The position numbers were made by a program, and so were the translations under genes. Of a DNA stretch of 64,000 nt, positions 24,650 through 35,857 are shown piece by piece. The notes beneath the pieces are model-generated. The model did not search any database, was not told the DNA's origin, and saw only the letters and a program-made list of their open reading frames with translations. The DNA is from Okapia johnstoni (Eukaryota > Chordata > Mammalia > Artiodactyla > Giraffidae). Location: NCBI GenBank assembly GCA_024291935.2, contig CM044311.1, positions 31,066,001-31,130,000 on the forward strand, read 5' to 3'. Each line of letters starts with the position of its first letter. Position 1 is the stretch's first letter.

Positions 24650-25045
24650 ATTTAAGCTCCTTTAGTATAAATTATCACACCCTACCTATATCACTTCTGC
24701 CTGCCTTTGTCCCAGGTGACCCGACTCCTCTCCATTTCCTGAACTCTTACTTGTGCTTCAAAACACAGTTCAGATGTAGCCATCTCCCAACATCTTTTCT
24801 CTTCTTTCCTTAGCATCACTTTATCCACCTGTGCTCTTCCAATCTTTTCTGCCCCATGTCTTCTGCATGTTTCTGTTACTCAACATTGCTCTGTGGTATT
24901 TGCATTTATTTGCTTATTTAATTGGAAGTCTCTGCCATAGGCTGTGAACAGTTTTTTAATTTTGTTTTCTGTCTCCTATACCAAGCAGACTATCTCATAG
25001 TTTGTAGCTAATTAGTACATTTTGAAGGAGTAAATAGATGAATCA
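24650..25045 (+). repeat. L2 LINE 3' region
   Basis: Long stretch in L2 order: CACTTCTGCCTGCC, CCATTTCCTGAACTCTTACT, TGTGCTTCAAAACACAGTTC, AGATGTAGCCATCTCCC, GCTCTGTGGTATTTGC, GTCTCTGCCATAGGCTGTGA, ACAG-TTTTTTAATTTTG and a GAAGGAGTAAATAGATGAAT tail. Confidence 0.65.
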
Positions 25046-25427
25046 TATATTTTCCAAAACGTGGATAGATAAATGTGGTTATTTGCCAATCCTTATTTTA
25101 GGGTTAATATTTTAGCAGCTGTGTTAAAATTGTAGGATTTAGATTCCAAAAGTATTTTGAAAAATCATTCATCCACCCAAAGGTTTTTGAAAGCTTGAAA
25201 AATCAAATGGAATAAGTCTATAGTTAAATAATTAAAGTACAGATTGTAATTTTACTGAGATAGATGGGTGATAGATAAACAGAGTAAGCATAATATGCTT
25301 TGAATTATAAAATATATTTTCATTGTTGTCATTTAATCTTTCATCTGATGATTTTAATCATGTGTATTCTCAGGTATTACATTTTAAAAATTACATAAAG
25401 GAGGGCTTTATAAAGCATATGGGGCTC

Positions 25428-26631
25428 TCAGTTCAGTTTAGCCGCTCGGTTGTATCTGACTCTTTGTGACCCCAAGGACTACAGCAGGCCAGGTTTCCCT
25501 GTCCGTCACCAACTCCCGGAGCTTGCTGAAACTCATGTCCATAAAGACAGTGATGCCATCCAACCATCTTTTATCCTCTGTCGTTCACTTTTCCTCCTGC
25601 CTTCAATTGTCCCCAGCGTCAGAGTCTTTTCTAATGAGTCAATACTTCACATCAAGTGACCGAAGTATTGGAATTTCAGCTTCAGCATCAGTCCTTCCAA
25701 TGAAAACTCAGGACTGATCTCCTTTAGGATGGACTGGTTGGATCTTCTTGCAGTCCAAGGGAATCTCAACAGTCTTCTCCAGCATCACAGTTCAAAAGCA
25801 TCAATTCTTCAGCACTCAGCTTTCTTAATAGTTCAACTCTCACATCCCTACATGACTACTTGAAAAAACATAGCTTTAACTAAACAGAACTTTGTTGGCA
25901 AAGTAATGTCTCTGCTTTTTAATATGCTGTCTAGGTTGGTCATACCTTTCCTTCCAAGGAGCAAGCATCTTCTAACTTCATGGCTGCAATCACCATCTGC
26001 AGTGATTTTGGAGCCCCCCAAAATAAAGTCTGTCCCTGTTTCCGTTGTTTCCCTATCTATTTGCCATGAAGTGATAGGACTGGATAACATGATCTTAGTC
26101 TTTTATGTTGAGTTTAAGCCAAATTTTTCACTTTGCTGTTTCACTTTCATCAAGAGGCTCTTTAGTTCTTCTTTGCTTTCTGCAATAAGGGTGGTATCTC
26201 TGCATATTTGAGGTTATTGTTATTTCTCCCAGCAATCTTGATTCCAGCTTCTGCTTCATCCAGCCTGGCATTTCTCATGATGTACTCTGCATATAAGTTA
26301 AATAAGCAGGTTAACAATATACAGCCTTGACGTATTCCTTTCCCTATTTGGAACCAATCTGTTGTTCCATGTCCAGTTCTGACTGTTTCTCCTAGACTTG
26401 CAGGCAGATTTCTCAGGAGGCAAGTCAGGTGGTCTGGAATTCCCATCTCTTGAAGAATTTCCCACAGTCTGTTGTGACCCACACAGTCAAAGGCTTTGGC
26501 ATAGTCAATAAAGCAGAAATAGATGTTTTTATGGAACTCTCTTGCTTTTTTGATGATCCAGCAGATGTTGGCAATTTGATCTCTGGTTCCTCTGCCTTTC
26601 TAAATCCAGCTTGAACATCTGGAAGTTCTAA
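25428..26631 (-). mobile_element. Bov-B LINE, 1.2 kb 3' piece with RT remnant, antisense
   Basis: Reverse-complement Bov-B from its 3' end (CTCAGTTCAGTTTAGCC at 25428) through the reverse-transcriptase region to GAACATCTGGAAGTTC near 26625. On the minus strand the frame at 26162-26482 has RT words such as DHLTCLLRNL, GKGIRQGC, LFNLYAEYIMRNA and NNLKYAE, but stops and frame changes occur toward the C-terminal side, so it is inactive. It is the largest of five Bov-B pieces in the window and is 5'-truncated. I found no clear target-site duplication. Confidence 0.93.
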
Positions 26632-28179
26632 ATTCTTACTAAGTTGTTTTACTAGCTAGTTATGAGTCAATTTAGATTATTTCTGGTCCAAAGAAATGCA
26701 AATGAACTAATAAGCTCTATGTGTGATTTTTATTTAAAACCTGTTTTTACTATACTTACTTTTATTTTTATAATGAGATACAAGCTAAGTTACTCAGTAC
26801 TTCTTACTTACTTAATGTCCATTTTGGAAGTAAACTTTTTTCATAGAATTACTAAGAAGTAAGGAAATATATGTTGATCTTTAAATTTTTCTTAATGTAT
26901 ATAATTTTTCTTAATATTTTTGGTGTAAGTATCTGGTGGTTTCATTTCTTTATTGAAAAGTGGACACTGCAGTGTTTTAAGAGTCATTCCTAAAGTAGTA
27001 TTGTAACATTGATTTAGACTATCACTCTTATTAGAAAACATAGAGAACAAAAACCAATGATACTGCTGCTTCAGTGGAATTGTATAGAAATAACAAGATT
27101 GAAAGAAGCAAGTAATCTCCTGAAAATAGAGGGCAACATAAACCACATTCTGTTCAAATAGATCTATAAATCTGGGTTCTCCATCCTGTTAAACTGACTC
27201 TTCTGTTATCTATATTTGCAGAAGAAAATTTCACTTAGTAGATTTATTCCTTCAGTCCCTAATGTATGTGTTGAGTGTGTTGAATTAGGAGGTGGTATAA
27301 TAGAACACCGAAAAATAAGCCACTACAAGTCTCAGTAAAGTTTTTGTAAAAAAAAAAAAAAATTGCTGCTGCTGTTATCTATGTTAGTCTCCTTGTAAGG
27401 ATGAGTAATTGGGTGGATGTTTGAGGCTACACTACACTGACTCCATTCTTGGACCTCCGGTTATGTAATCTTAAAGAACTAGAGGAATTCTGGGTAAAGG
27501 ACTTTACTGAATGGTGCTTATTGTTAAAATTCTTCAGAGTTCAAATATTAGAATTGTAGCCATGTACACTGGGTTCTAAAAATTAGAGTTCCTTGTAGTT
27601 CTTTTCTTGGTCTTAAGTTTTCTAGTATTAAGCAAGGAGTTACATTGGAAGCAAATGATTGGAAAAGTCATGGAATAAACCTGCTGTTTTCTCTTTAGCA
27701 GGAATGGGTTTTGGTATGAAGATGATGTCCTTGTGAAAACTTTCTGTTACATACTGTACTGTTTTTCACTTTCTTCTTTATCTTTACAATTAGCCCCAAA
27801 TTTAAACCTGAACTTTCTTAGCATTTTTACTCCATCCCTATATTTTCTATTGGAGTTACTGGTACTTTGGTCTCACTGGTTTTGCCTGCAGCATTTTACT
27901 GGTCTTCCAATTAAACAACCTACTTTATTGACTAATCTGTCTCCCTCACAAACTATAGACTACATTCTTTATGGGGTAAAGATTCCAAAATTTTTGCGTT
28001 GCATTTATCACTCCTTAGCTTAAAAGCAGCCAGGATATAATCCTCAGTTTGGTTTCTCAGGCCTTTCTTAGACTGAGAAGAAGGGCCTGATACAAATCCA
28101 TTTTTTATAGCCAATGATGTTTATACAGTGGGGACTCTCCATTCCTCCTGCATTACTCAGTGTATACTAGATGTGTTTT

Positions 28180-28553
28180 TGCTTCTTATGCTTTGCTCAG
28201 TTAGCTCCTTTCTTTAGAATGTGTTCATCTCTCCACTTCTCAAAATGCCACCCTTTCCTCCAAGTCTCCATAATGTCCACTCCCTGCATTAAGCCTTTCT
28301 CAGCTACCATAACACAAAGGGATCCCTCCTTCCTGAAGTCCTATGACTCTTATGATGTATACTAAAACTTAAGTGCTTCTCTGTGCTCTGAGAGTACCTC
28401 TGTCATTGATCTGACCACAGTCTTACAGAACTGTTGTTTTAATTTTGTTTTGTTGTTTTTCTCAGGATCATGTTTTGTATATTCTATTAGAGTGTAAGTA
28501 CCTTCATGGCTGCAATGTTGATGCTTTTTATCTGTGTATCTTTAGTGCCCAGT
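28180..28553 (+). repeat. L2 LINE fragment, interrupted by Bov-B
   Basis: L2 order: CTTTCTTTAGAATGTG, AATGCCACCCTTTCC, TGAAGTCCTATGACTC, CTCTGTGCTCTGAGAG, GAGTGTAAGTACCTTCATGG and ATCTTTAGTGCCCAGT. Its last words continue after the Bov-B insertion (AGAGGAACATAATAACTGCC and AAATGCTTATTAATC at 29385 onward), where the usual L2 end would read like TAGCACATAGTAGGTGCT. Confidence 0.55.
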
Positions 28554-29374
28554 TGTTGTTCAGTCACTCAGTCATGTCCAACTCAGTGACCCCATGGACT
28601 GCAACATGCCAGGCTTCCCTCTCCTTCACTGTCTCTCAGAGCTACCTCATACTCATGTCTATTGAGTTGGTGATGCCATCCAACCATCTCGTCCTCTGTC
28701 AAACCCTTCTCCTCCTGCCTTCAATCTTTCCCAGCATCAGGGTCTTTTCTAATGAGTCAGATTTTCACATCAGGTGGCCAAAGTATCGGAGCTTCAGTTT
28801 CAGCATCAGTCCTTCCAATGAATATTCAGGACTGATTTCCTTTAGGATTGACTGGTTTGATCTCCTTGCTGCCCAAGGGACACTCAAGAGTCTTCTTCAA
28901 CACCACAGTTCAAAAGCATCAGTTCTTCAGCACTCAGCCTTCTTTATGGTCCAACTGTCACATCCGTACATGACTACTGGAAAAACCATAGCTTTGACTA
29001 GACATAACTTTGTAGGCAAAGTAATGTCTCTGCTTTTTAATATGCTGTCTAGATTAGTCATAGCTTTTCATCCAAGAAGCAAGTGTCTTTTAATTTCATG
29101 GGTGCAGTCACTATCTGCAGTGATTCTGGATCCCAAGAAAATAAAGTCTGTTATTGTTTCCATTGTTTTCCCATCTATTTGCCATGAAGTGATGGGACCA
29201 GATGCCATGATCTTAGTTTTTTGAATGTTGAGTTTTAAGCTAGTTTTTTCACTATCCTCTTTCACTGTCATTTAAAGGCTCTCTGGTTCCTCTTTGCTTT
29301 CTGCCATGATGGTGGTGTCATTTGCATATCTGAGGTTGTTGCTATTTCAATATTTTGAATAATTTTCAGTTTCA
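28554..29374 (-). mobile_element. Bov-B LINE 3' piece, antisense, with target-site duplication
   Basis: Reverse-complement Bov-B of about 820 b, from the 3' end (GTTCAGTCACTCAGTCATG) to GCATATCTGAGGTTGTTGCTA. The 10 b duplication AGTGCCCAGT flanks it at 28544-28553 and 29375-29384. The 259-codon open frame on the opposite strand (28445-29224) is antisense reading of this element, not a gene. Confidence 0.95.
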
Positions 29375-29529
29375 AGTGCCCAGTAGAGGAACATAATAAC
29401 TGCCAAATGCTTATTAATCTAAGTGAAAAGTCAACCACTTTCATGTGTTTTATATATTGTTAGTTATCTCTGTATGTAATTCCCATAACTTCAATTCTTT
29501 GATGTTTTCAACACTTCTACTGCTCAAAT

Positions 29530-29665
29530 CTAGAATATAAGTACTCTAAGCACTTTGAGAATAGAGATCATATTCTATGCCTTCTGGTATCCCTGTGCCT
29601 AGTACAATGTCTTGTAAATATTGTAAGAGCAATTCATGTTTGTCAATAGATTGATGCCACAGGAA
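29530..29665 (+). repeat. L2 LINE 3' fragment
   Basis: Words in L2 tail order: TAAGTACTCTAAGCACTTTG, AGAATAGAGATCATATTC, TGGTATCCCTGTGCCTAGTA and CAATGTCTTGTAAATATT. Confidence 0.55.
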
Positions 29666-30039
29666 GTAGATATTTCAGTAATGCAGTGACTTTTTTTCTG
29701 TCTTCATTCAAAACACAAAACCATATGGGGATACCATGTTTATTTATTAAAAACTTTAGAATATCATTAAAAATCTACTTTTTCTTTGCAAGTGTGTTGA
29801 CTGCAAGATTTGCAATGTACGTTTAAAGTGTGTCTACTAATACATTTACTTCTTTCCTCACATTTGATAGAGTGCTCTTTTTTTTTCCCATTGTGTTTTG
29901 AAAAATACTTAAAAATAAATCAACAAATGTAGCCTCTGTCTGGCACTGAGCAGTCCACCTCGTATCAGATTTTCCCTTTGATGTATTTTTCTTTGTCAGC
30001 AGTTTATATTTACACACTTTCTTTCCTTTTAAATTATAG

Positions 30040-30164
30040 CTCCTCCACAGTTTGTGGTTAGGCCAAGAGATCAGATTGTTGCTCAAGGTCGAACAGTGAC
30101 ATTTCCCTGTGAAACTAAAGGAAACCCACAGCCAGCAGTTTTTTGGCAAAAAGAAGGCAGCCAG
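30040..30164 (+). CDS. ROBO2: ROBO2 exon: first half of Ig4
   Basis: A 125 b exon with acceptor TTATAG at 30034-30039 and donor GTGAGT at 30165. It enters in phase 1 (completing Ala), encodes 41 codons from [16 protein letters not shown] to WQKEGSQ, and exits in phase 0. It gives the Ig4 A-C strands: the B-strand Cys in VTFPC and the core Trp in [10 protein letters not shown]. The residues [15 protein letters not shown] separate ROBO2 from ROBO1, which I recall as PPHFVVKPRDQVVA. This exon follows directly on the Ig3 exon or, when included, on the microexon. ROBO Ig4 has been implicated in ectodomain dimer contacts, which is family knowledge rather than something visible here. Confidence 0.96.
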
Positions 30165-31546
30165 GTGAGTGTAAGCTTTGACTGTTTTTCTGAAATCTCT
30201 GAACTCCCCTGTCTCTGGTGGTCCTCAAAGTCTGTCTTGCCTTTCTTGTTATCAATATTAAATTCATTTTATTTTTAAAAAAGAGACCAGTTGATTCTAA
30301 AAGTAAGAGAGTCAGATGTTTTAATAGAACATTCTGTTTTTGAGTGTTAATTTTTAAAAATTTTTATCTTACATAGATAGAAGAGATACAATATAGTGTA
30401 ACTAAATTACCTGAAGAAATCTAACCTGCAGCTGTTAAAATCTCTTAACAGAAGAATAAGTTTGATTTCTTGCATTGAGCTACATTGAGATAGTTGAGTT
30501 AGTATATCTATAAAGCACTTAGGACATCCTGGGTACTTGTAAACAGTCAAAATACTTCTGTGATTAATCAGTCTAGAAACCAGTTTCAACCCCCTTTCAT
30601 AAATAGAATAAATACCTTTTGTTTATCATGAAGTTAAATATGCTTCCATTTAAGAGTAGTCGAAATATTTTCTTCCATCATCCCTCTGGATTCCTTCATA
30701 GTGGAACTAGACAGGAAATAATACATTAAATAACAGAAAAAAGCAATACCTGTCTGATTTTGCTGTGTCATGGTTTGTCCTCTCGGGCCCTCTTTGGGCA
30801 GTATGATCTCTCAGACTCTGCTAAAAGCATATTGAATTGAATGCAGCACTTTTCTCATTTAGAACTAGGTCCAAGCTTGGGTAAGCTCAAGCCTCTAGGT
30901 TCTGAGGCAATGAGTGGAACTTCCCGTTTAACCAGAATAGAAATTGAGTTCTTAGTCTAAGAATTTAATCTGTGTATTCCCAAGGGAATTCTAGGGAACT
31001 CCCTAGAGATATTTTTGTTCCAGACTCTCCAGAGGCATTCCCGGGGAGCCGTGTAGGTCTTAGGAAGGGACCCACTGGTGTTGCTCCTTAGCACTCTCTG
31101 TTGTTAAGTCCAAGTTTTAGAATAATCTCCTGGACAAATAGGAAACGATGACTAAAAGTCTCAAGCAGTCTAGAAACTTTGCCAGAGATAGAAAATGCTT
31201 TAGACTTAATTAAGAGAACCTGTTGACCAAAACTCATGTAAGACTATCTCAGAGGAGGTTCCTCTCAGGAGGTCCCCCTCAGCCTTTGTCACTTTTCATT
31301 CTTCCAGATTCCCATACATCTCTCTTCCACCCACGGCAGCAGTTTAGCATCTCAGTATAGATGGGCAACTTATCTTTCTCCCTTTCTTCAGTGCTCTGTG
31401 TTGGACTCACTTCCCCCATAATTTGTGGGGTGTAAAGACAGTGGTGGGAAGGATAAGGTAAACTTCTGGCTACTGCCTCATCCCACATCAGAATGGTTCC
31501 AAGACTTAATTGCCATCATTTTTTATCAGTTAGTAATGATACAGTT

Positions 31547-31873
31547 GGGCTTCCCTGACAGCTCAGTCTGTAAAGAATCCACCTGCAATGCAGGAGACCC
31601 TGGTTCAATTCCTGGTCGGGAAGCTCCATTGGAGAAGGGATAGGCTACCCATTCCTGTATTCTTGGACTTCTCTTATGACTCAGCTGGTAAAGAATCCAC
31701 CTGCAATGAGGGAAACCTGGGTTCGATTCCTGGGTTGGGAAGATCCCCTGGAGAAGGGAAAGGCTACCCACTCCTCCAGTATTCTGGCCTGGAGAATTCC
31801 ATAGATTGAGGAGCCTGGCAGGCTACAATCCATGGGGCCACAAAGACTTGGACATGACTGAGCGACTAACACA
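31547..31873 (+). repeat. Bov-tA3-type SINE with duplicated tRNA-like head
   Basis: Two tRNA-like heads in tandem: GGGCTTCCC...GTAAAGAATCCACCTGC with GGTTCAATTCCTGG, then near 31665 CTTCTCTTATGACTCAGCTG with GGGTTCGATTCCTGGG. A Bov-A unit follows (CCAGTATTCTGGCCTGG, ATGGGGCCACAAAGACTTGG, ACTGAGCGACTAACAC). Confidence 0.88.
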
Positions 31874-32006
31874 ATCACACAACTATACAATAGATTTCTA
31901 CTCTTAGAGTTCCTTGATTTTTAAAAGTGGCTTTCGGATGAAAATATCCCAAACTCTAAAGTGAGTGTAAAGCAACATGATGCAGTTATAACACACTTGA
32001 ACATGT

Positions 32007-32033
32007 ACACACACACACACACACACACACGCA
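32007..32033. repeat. (CA)n microsatellite
   Basis: About thirteen CA units with one interruption by GC. Confidence 0.85.
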
Positions 32034-32898
32034 CATACCCTGAGAAAAGGAAATAATTCTAAAGCCATTCTCCCTCCTTATGATTTTATAATCTTTGTAG
32101 CACAGTTTAACTTTACTGAAGCTTAGTTTTTAATCCAAAATATAAAGATAAGGTATTTTAATTCACATAAGTTATGAAGATTATGTGATTGTTTACATGT
32201 AAAAATGCTTTACACATTTTGAAGGTTAGAAATTGGGAAAATACAGAATGCACCTGCCTTACCTTGTTCCTGGCTGAAGTGGCTAGTTTATGTTCTGCTC
32301 AGGCCGTGCTGCTTGGGCTTCCTCTGCCCAGGCACAGAGGCTCAGTACCACTCTGGTCACCATTGGCCCCAGGCCCACCCCATGCTTGAGATGGCTGCGA
32401 GCCTTTAACCTGGAGAGCCCTGGCTGCCTGGCTAGTTTCTACCTCAGGCCTGTAGCCCCTTTCCCCCACCCACTCTGGAGGCTGTGGAGTCCACAGAAGT
32501 TACTCCCTCAATCCACTGATAGTGAATATATATACGTGAGCATATTCTTTATAAAGGATACAAATATAATGATCTAAAGCCATTTGATTGTTGCACATTC
32601 ACACTTTAAATCATGTAGTGAGTCAAATCTCATTGTATCTATTATCATGTAGATTCAGCTTTTTCGTGTGTAAATTACATGCCCTCAAATGCTCCAGGTT
32701 TATACACGCTATTGCATAAAATGTGTATTGGTCTTGTAGCCCAATAAACATGATATTTAAATATGCTACACCTTTGTTTTAATTTTTTTATACAAGTAAT
32801 GATCAAATAGCATTAAAATATTTCTTTTGCTATTTGACAAAGTGGCATGTATTAATTCCAGAGATATTAATCTCTGGGAAAAAAATTTCCAGTTAGGT

Positions 32899-32928
32899 GA
32901 TTTGATTTGATTTGATTTGATTTGATTA
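32899..32928. repeat. (TGATT)n tandem repeat
   Basis: Six units of a TGATT pentamer. A purine-rich GAGA stretch follows about 40-100 b downstream. Confidence 0.85.
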
Positions 32929-32929
32929 T

Positions 32930-34300
32930 AATCTTAGATCTGGTTTTGTTCACCTATCTCCCTCACATCAGAGACAGGGGTTGGGGAGAGAGGAAAGGGG
33001 ATAGAGAGGGGGAGAGAAAGGAGATTTTGAATGAGAACAAAAGAGAAATGTTTGAGCAAATTGTAAATTTTCAAATCGTGAATTAGTACATTAGCAAGAA
33101 TAAATTGGTCTTACTGTCCGCGGTATCCAATTTTTACAGTGATCTATGACTATCCATCAGTAGAGAGAGAGTTGAAAGCCTAGACTTAATGGTCCATATT
33201 CCTCAATATGTGCTGATAATGCCAATTAGCACTAATAGGATATCCAGGCACTTCAAGCAAGAGGAGCTCTGTAGAATTCCTGGTGTTTGCTTGTAATCCA
33301 TTTCCTTTTGCCTGTGTCTTACAAGCAGGGAATAAAGATGATGGGTTAACCTCAATCATATGCCATTTTCCATGTCAACGAATCATTTAGAAGGTGGACT
33401 GATAATACATTGTAGAGGAAGAGATCCCGGAGAGAATTAAGCCCATCTGATGTATTAGTGCTATGTAAATTAGTATTCTAATGGCTAATTGTAGGAAAGT
33501 GCACGCTTTGAGTTATTGTATCATTTTAAAGTGGCTTTAAAATTTAGACCCTTCTCCTTCAGTTGGTTTATTTCAGTAATATATTTGGACTCCACAGGAG
33601 AATTAGCTTCTTCTCAAATTATGCTTTATATGTATGAAAAAGTCTAGCCTTATATATTAATAGTAAATAATACAGATATTATGGGAGAGCAATAGCCTTT
33701 TGAAATTATATTCCTGACATGCTAGCAAATACCACTTCTTTTAGAAAGGGTTTAATAACATGGTAATGTTTATGTAAAGTGGGCTTATAGTGTCACACTC
33801 GAATCTAATAAAGTGGACATCCATCATGTTGCAATAAAGAGAAGAGCTTCTAATTAAAGTAGGACATCATTCGCAGGATTAAAGTCATTTAGCGTAATTG
33901 AAAAGTGTTAATACCCTATTTTATCCTCTTCCATTGGTATTCCTTCAAGAGTAAAAACATTTTAAGGTGAAAATGTGTCTTATGCCTTTAATTGAATGTT
34001 ATTACCTCCTGATTGTAACGTATTGGAACTGTTTAATTACAAACCTGGAAAATTAATTACTATATGGAGGAGAAACAGATCCCAGAGGGTTATAATGTTC
34101 TTTTTTTGGTAAGTAAATACAACATAAAAATGGATACATCCTTATTTATAATCCGACTTGGAAGCATATCTCAATATGATCTTTATACCCAGATGTTTTT
34201 CTCAATTGAACAACAATAAAGCAGCATAGGTCATCCAAGTTAACCTTACTGCTTTCTTTTGAGAACTTTTGCAAATTTGTGATTTAGCTGTTTGTCATAA
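32930..34300. other. Candidate conserved non-coding region (repeat-free, TAAT-rich)
   Basis: About 1.4 kb without any transposon I can recognise, apart from a short GA-rich patch near 32970-33030. It carries many homeodomain-type words (for example GCCAATTAGCACTAATAGG near 33220 and GGCTAATTGTAGG near 33483). Such islands in neuronal guidance-gene introns are often enhancers, but here that is only inference. Confidence 0.3.
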
Positions 34301-34669
34301 TACAAGATGTATAGTAAACTAGAGAACTTTTTATTTTTAAAAAGAGTAATGTTAAAAAATTCTTTAGCATCATATGCATGCTTTAGAAACATCCCACATC
34401 TTCTTTATATTTTCAATGGTTTGGTTAATCTTGCTTAGATGGTAGCATTTATTAGCATTTATACCTAGCTCCTTTCAAAGCTGTTACAACCTGCAGAATT
34501 CTTAGAGTAGAAGTAGATTCAGCTGTCTGTCAGTCAGTCTCAGTCACATTTTTGAACACCTTAGAAGAAATTCAGTTAATTTCATCAAATAGTTAAAAAG
34601 ATCAACAGAATATGCAGTTTATAAATCACATACATAGTCAATGTTACATTCCAGATTCTCAGTGTCTTA

Positions 34670-34810
34670 TGTGTTGAATCAGAGAAGTGTTATTATGCCC
34701 ATTTTACTGATGGGGAAACCATGTTTCAAAAATATTCAGTAACTCAAGAAAGTCAGGGAGGAATAAAAGATCCCAATAAAGACCTAGATTTTTTAGATGA
34801 TTGTTCCTTC
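34670..34810 (-). repeat. MIR SINE fragment, antisense
   Basis: Contains the reverse MIR core: GTTATTATGCCCATTTTACTGATGGGGAAACC, split here as TTATTATGCCCATTTTACTG and ATGGGGAAACC, then AAGTCAGGGAGGAATAAAAG, which resembles the start of the following MIR segment. Confidence 0.6.
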
Positions 34811-34992
34811 AGCGAGGGCATGAAATTTCCCATTGACACTCACTCTGTGACATCTAAACATTTCAGCACCGTATTTTTAAATCTATGTAATTTCTTTTTT
34901 TCAACCACATTTCTCTAATTGCAATAGCTGTTGATATAATTTTCCTAATGAGTGAGAAAAGAATATTGATAAAATTGTGTTTGTTTCCACAG

Positions 34993-35164
34993 AACCTGCT
35001 TTTCCCAAACCAACCCCAACAGCCCAACAGTAGGTGTTCTGTGTCACCAACCGGGGACCTTACAATTACCAACATTCAGCGTTCGGATGCGGGTTACTAC
35101 ATCTGTCAGGCCCTCACCGTGGCAGGAAGTATTTTAGCAAAAGCTCAACTGGAAGTTACTGATG
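34993..35164 (+). CDS. ROBO2: ROBO2 exon: second half of Ig4
   Basis: A 172 b exon with acceptor TCCACAG ending at 34992 and donor GTGCGA at 35165. It enters in phase 0, encodes 57 codons from [14 protein letters not shown] to AKAQLEVTD, and exits in phase 1. It completes Ig4 with the ROBO2-type loop [19 protein letters not shown] and the F-strand motif SDAGYYIC, then the G strand LAKAQLEV. An extra Cys (NSRCSV) lies between the canonical pair, as I recall for ROBO2 generally. The donor is weak beyond GT (no A at +3 or +4). Reading into the intron stays open for 18 codons to TGA at 35218-35220, so intron retention would end the protein after Ig4. Confidence 0.96.
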
Positions 35165-35575
35165 GTGCGATATTATTAGATTTGTTTGCTGAAAATAATT
35201 ATCTTTATTTCAAAGGATGAAATCTTATGATTTGTTAATTAAATCGTTAAAATTACTGCTTATCTTGTAAGTTTGAATCTAGGTAAAATAACATTTTTAA
35301 TAGTTTCTAATTCTCCCTAATCTATTTATACTATTTATTTGCCCTAGGAAGAACATCCAAAACAATCTATTTTATTCTTAAAAATATAGTGATGCATTAT
35401 TTTAGTGACATAGAAATAGGCATGCCATCTGTATACCTAATCTTACGCTGACTTGATTACTTCTAAAGAATAGTGATAATTTTATTTTACTAGAGGAGAA
35501 AAGATACCATCTTTAATATCAGGAAACAGAGATGACTTTTTAAGTTAGCTAATCACACTGTCCTACCCCCACCCC

Positions 35576-35745
35576 AAATTGTGATGGCTCTGAACATTTT
35601 GTTACAACTTGTTTGAATTTTAATTTCTACATTGATTTTTACTTAAGTAAGCAATCGCAAAGTCAAGATCATTTTGCAAGAAGGTTGTGTGGAGATTATA
35701 GAGTTATTGATTTTAACAGTAAAGAAATCTAACTTCAAGACCTAA

Positions 35746-35797
<52 letters not shown>

Positions 35798-35845
35798 AAG
35801 TTATTATAAATAACTCTGACTCTAAATATTAACTTGCTGATGACT
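35576..35845. repeat. Local duplication, copy 1, with (CA)n core
   Basis: Matches 38063-38328 in the same orientation at roughly 90 percent over the unique part (counted by eye). Shared landmarks are ATGGCTCTGAACATTTTG, TTACAACTTGTTTGAATTT, GTCAAGATCATTTTGCAAG, GTAAAGAAATCTAACTTC, the CA run and CTCTAAATATTA then CTTGCTGATGACT. Confidence 0.85.
35749..35795. repeat. (CA)n microsatellite
   Basis: About 22 CA units inside duplication copy 1. Likely length-polymorphic. Confidence 0.9.
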
Positions 35846-35857
35846 GGTGACTTCACA

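Larger units (their letters stand above)
9386..30039 (+). other. ROBO2: Intron between microexon and first Ig4 exon (20.7 kb)
   Basis: The longest intron of the window, 20,654 b. Repeats: MIR-like (10405-10590), an old repeat split by an L1 3' end (14690-16800), Bov-tA (17331-17516), L2 (17920-18060, 19455-19640, 24650-25045, 28180-28553, 29530-29665), Bov-B (19745-19943, 25428-26631, 28554-29374), MIR (22340-22490) and a CHR-1-like SINE (23720-23928). I see no gene in 10600-14689, 18060-19450, 19945-22340, 22490-23710 or 26632-28180. The stretch at about 13600-14300 is pyrimidine-rich. A 16-18 b tandem duplication with ATGCAGGGTATTAGATG occurs at about 11054-11088. Bases 22690-23190 look like a candidate conserved element. 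Confidence 0.85.
30165..34992 (+). other. ROBO2: Intron within Ig4
   Basis: A 4,828 b intron. It contains a Bov-tA (31547-31873), a CA run (32007-32033), a GC-richer patch at about 32270-32480, a TGATT repeat (32899-32928), a purine-rich GA patch (about 32970-33030) and a MIR-like piece (34670-34810). Nothing recognisable lies in 30165-31546. Bases 32930-34300 are free of recognised transposons and are treated separately. Confidence 0.8.

Noticed and set aside
24442..24813. 123-codon + strand frame
   Set aside because: Overlaps an L2 fragment and has low-complexity hydrophobic content, as expected for AT/pyrimidine-rich non-coding DNA.
26162..26482. Reverse-transcriptase-like frame, possible retron or active RT
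   Set aside because: The words are those of the Bov-B RTE reverse transcriptase. The copy is truncated and broken.
28445..29224. 259-codon open frame on the + strand
   Set aside because: It is the antisense of a Bov-B fragment with target-site duplication. The peptide matches the usual conceptual translation of reversed Bov-B, not a gene.
31547..31760. tRNA-like A and B box sequences
   Set aside because: They are the tRNA-derived heads of Bov-tA SINEs. They lack a complete foldable tRNA with acceptor stem.
32270..32580. GC-richer patch with overlapping frames, possible exon
   Set aside because: No splice-site pair or family similarity was found. Phases of the flanking Ig4 exons already join without it.
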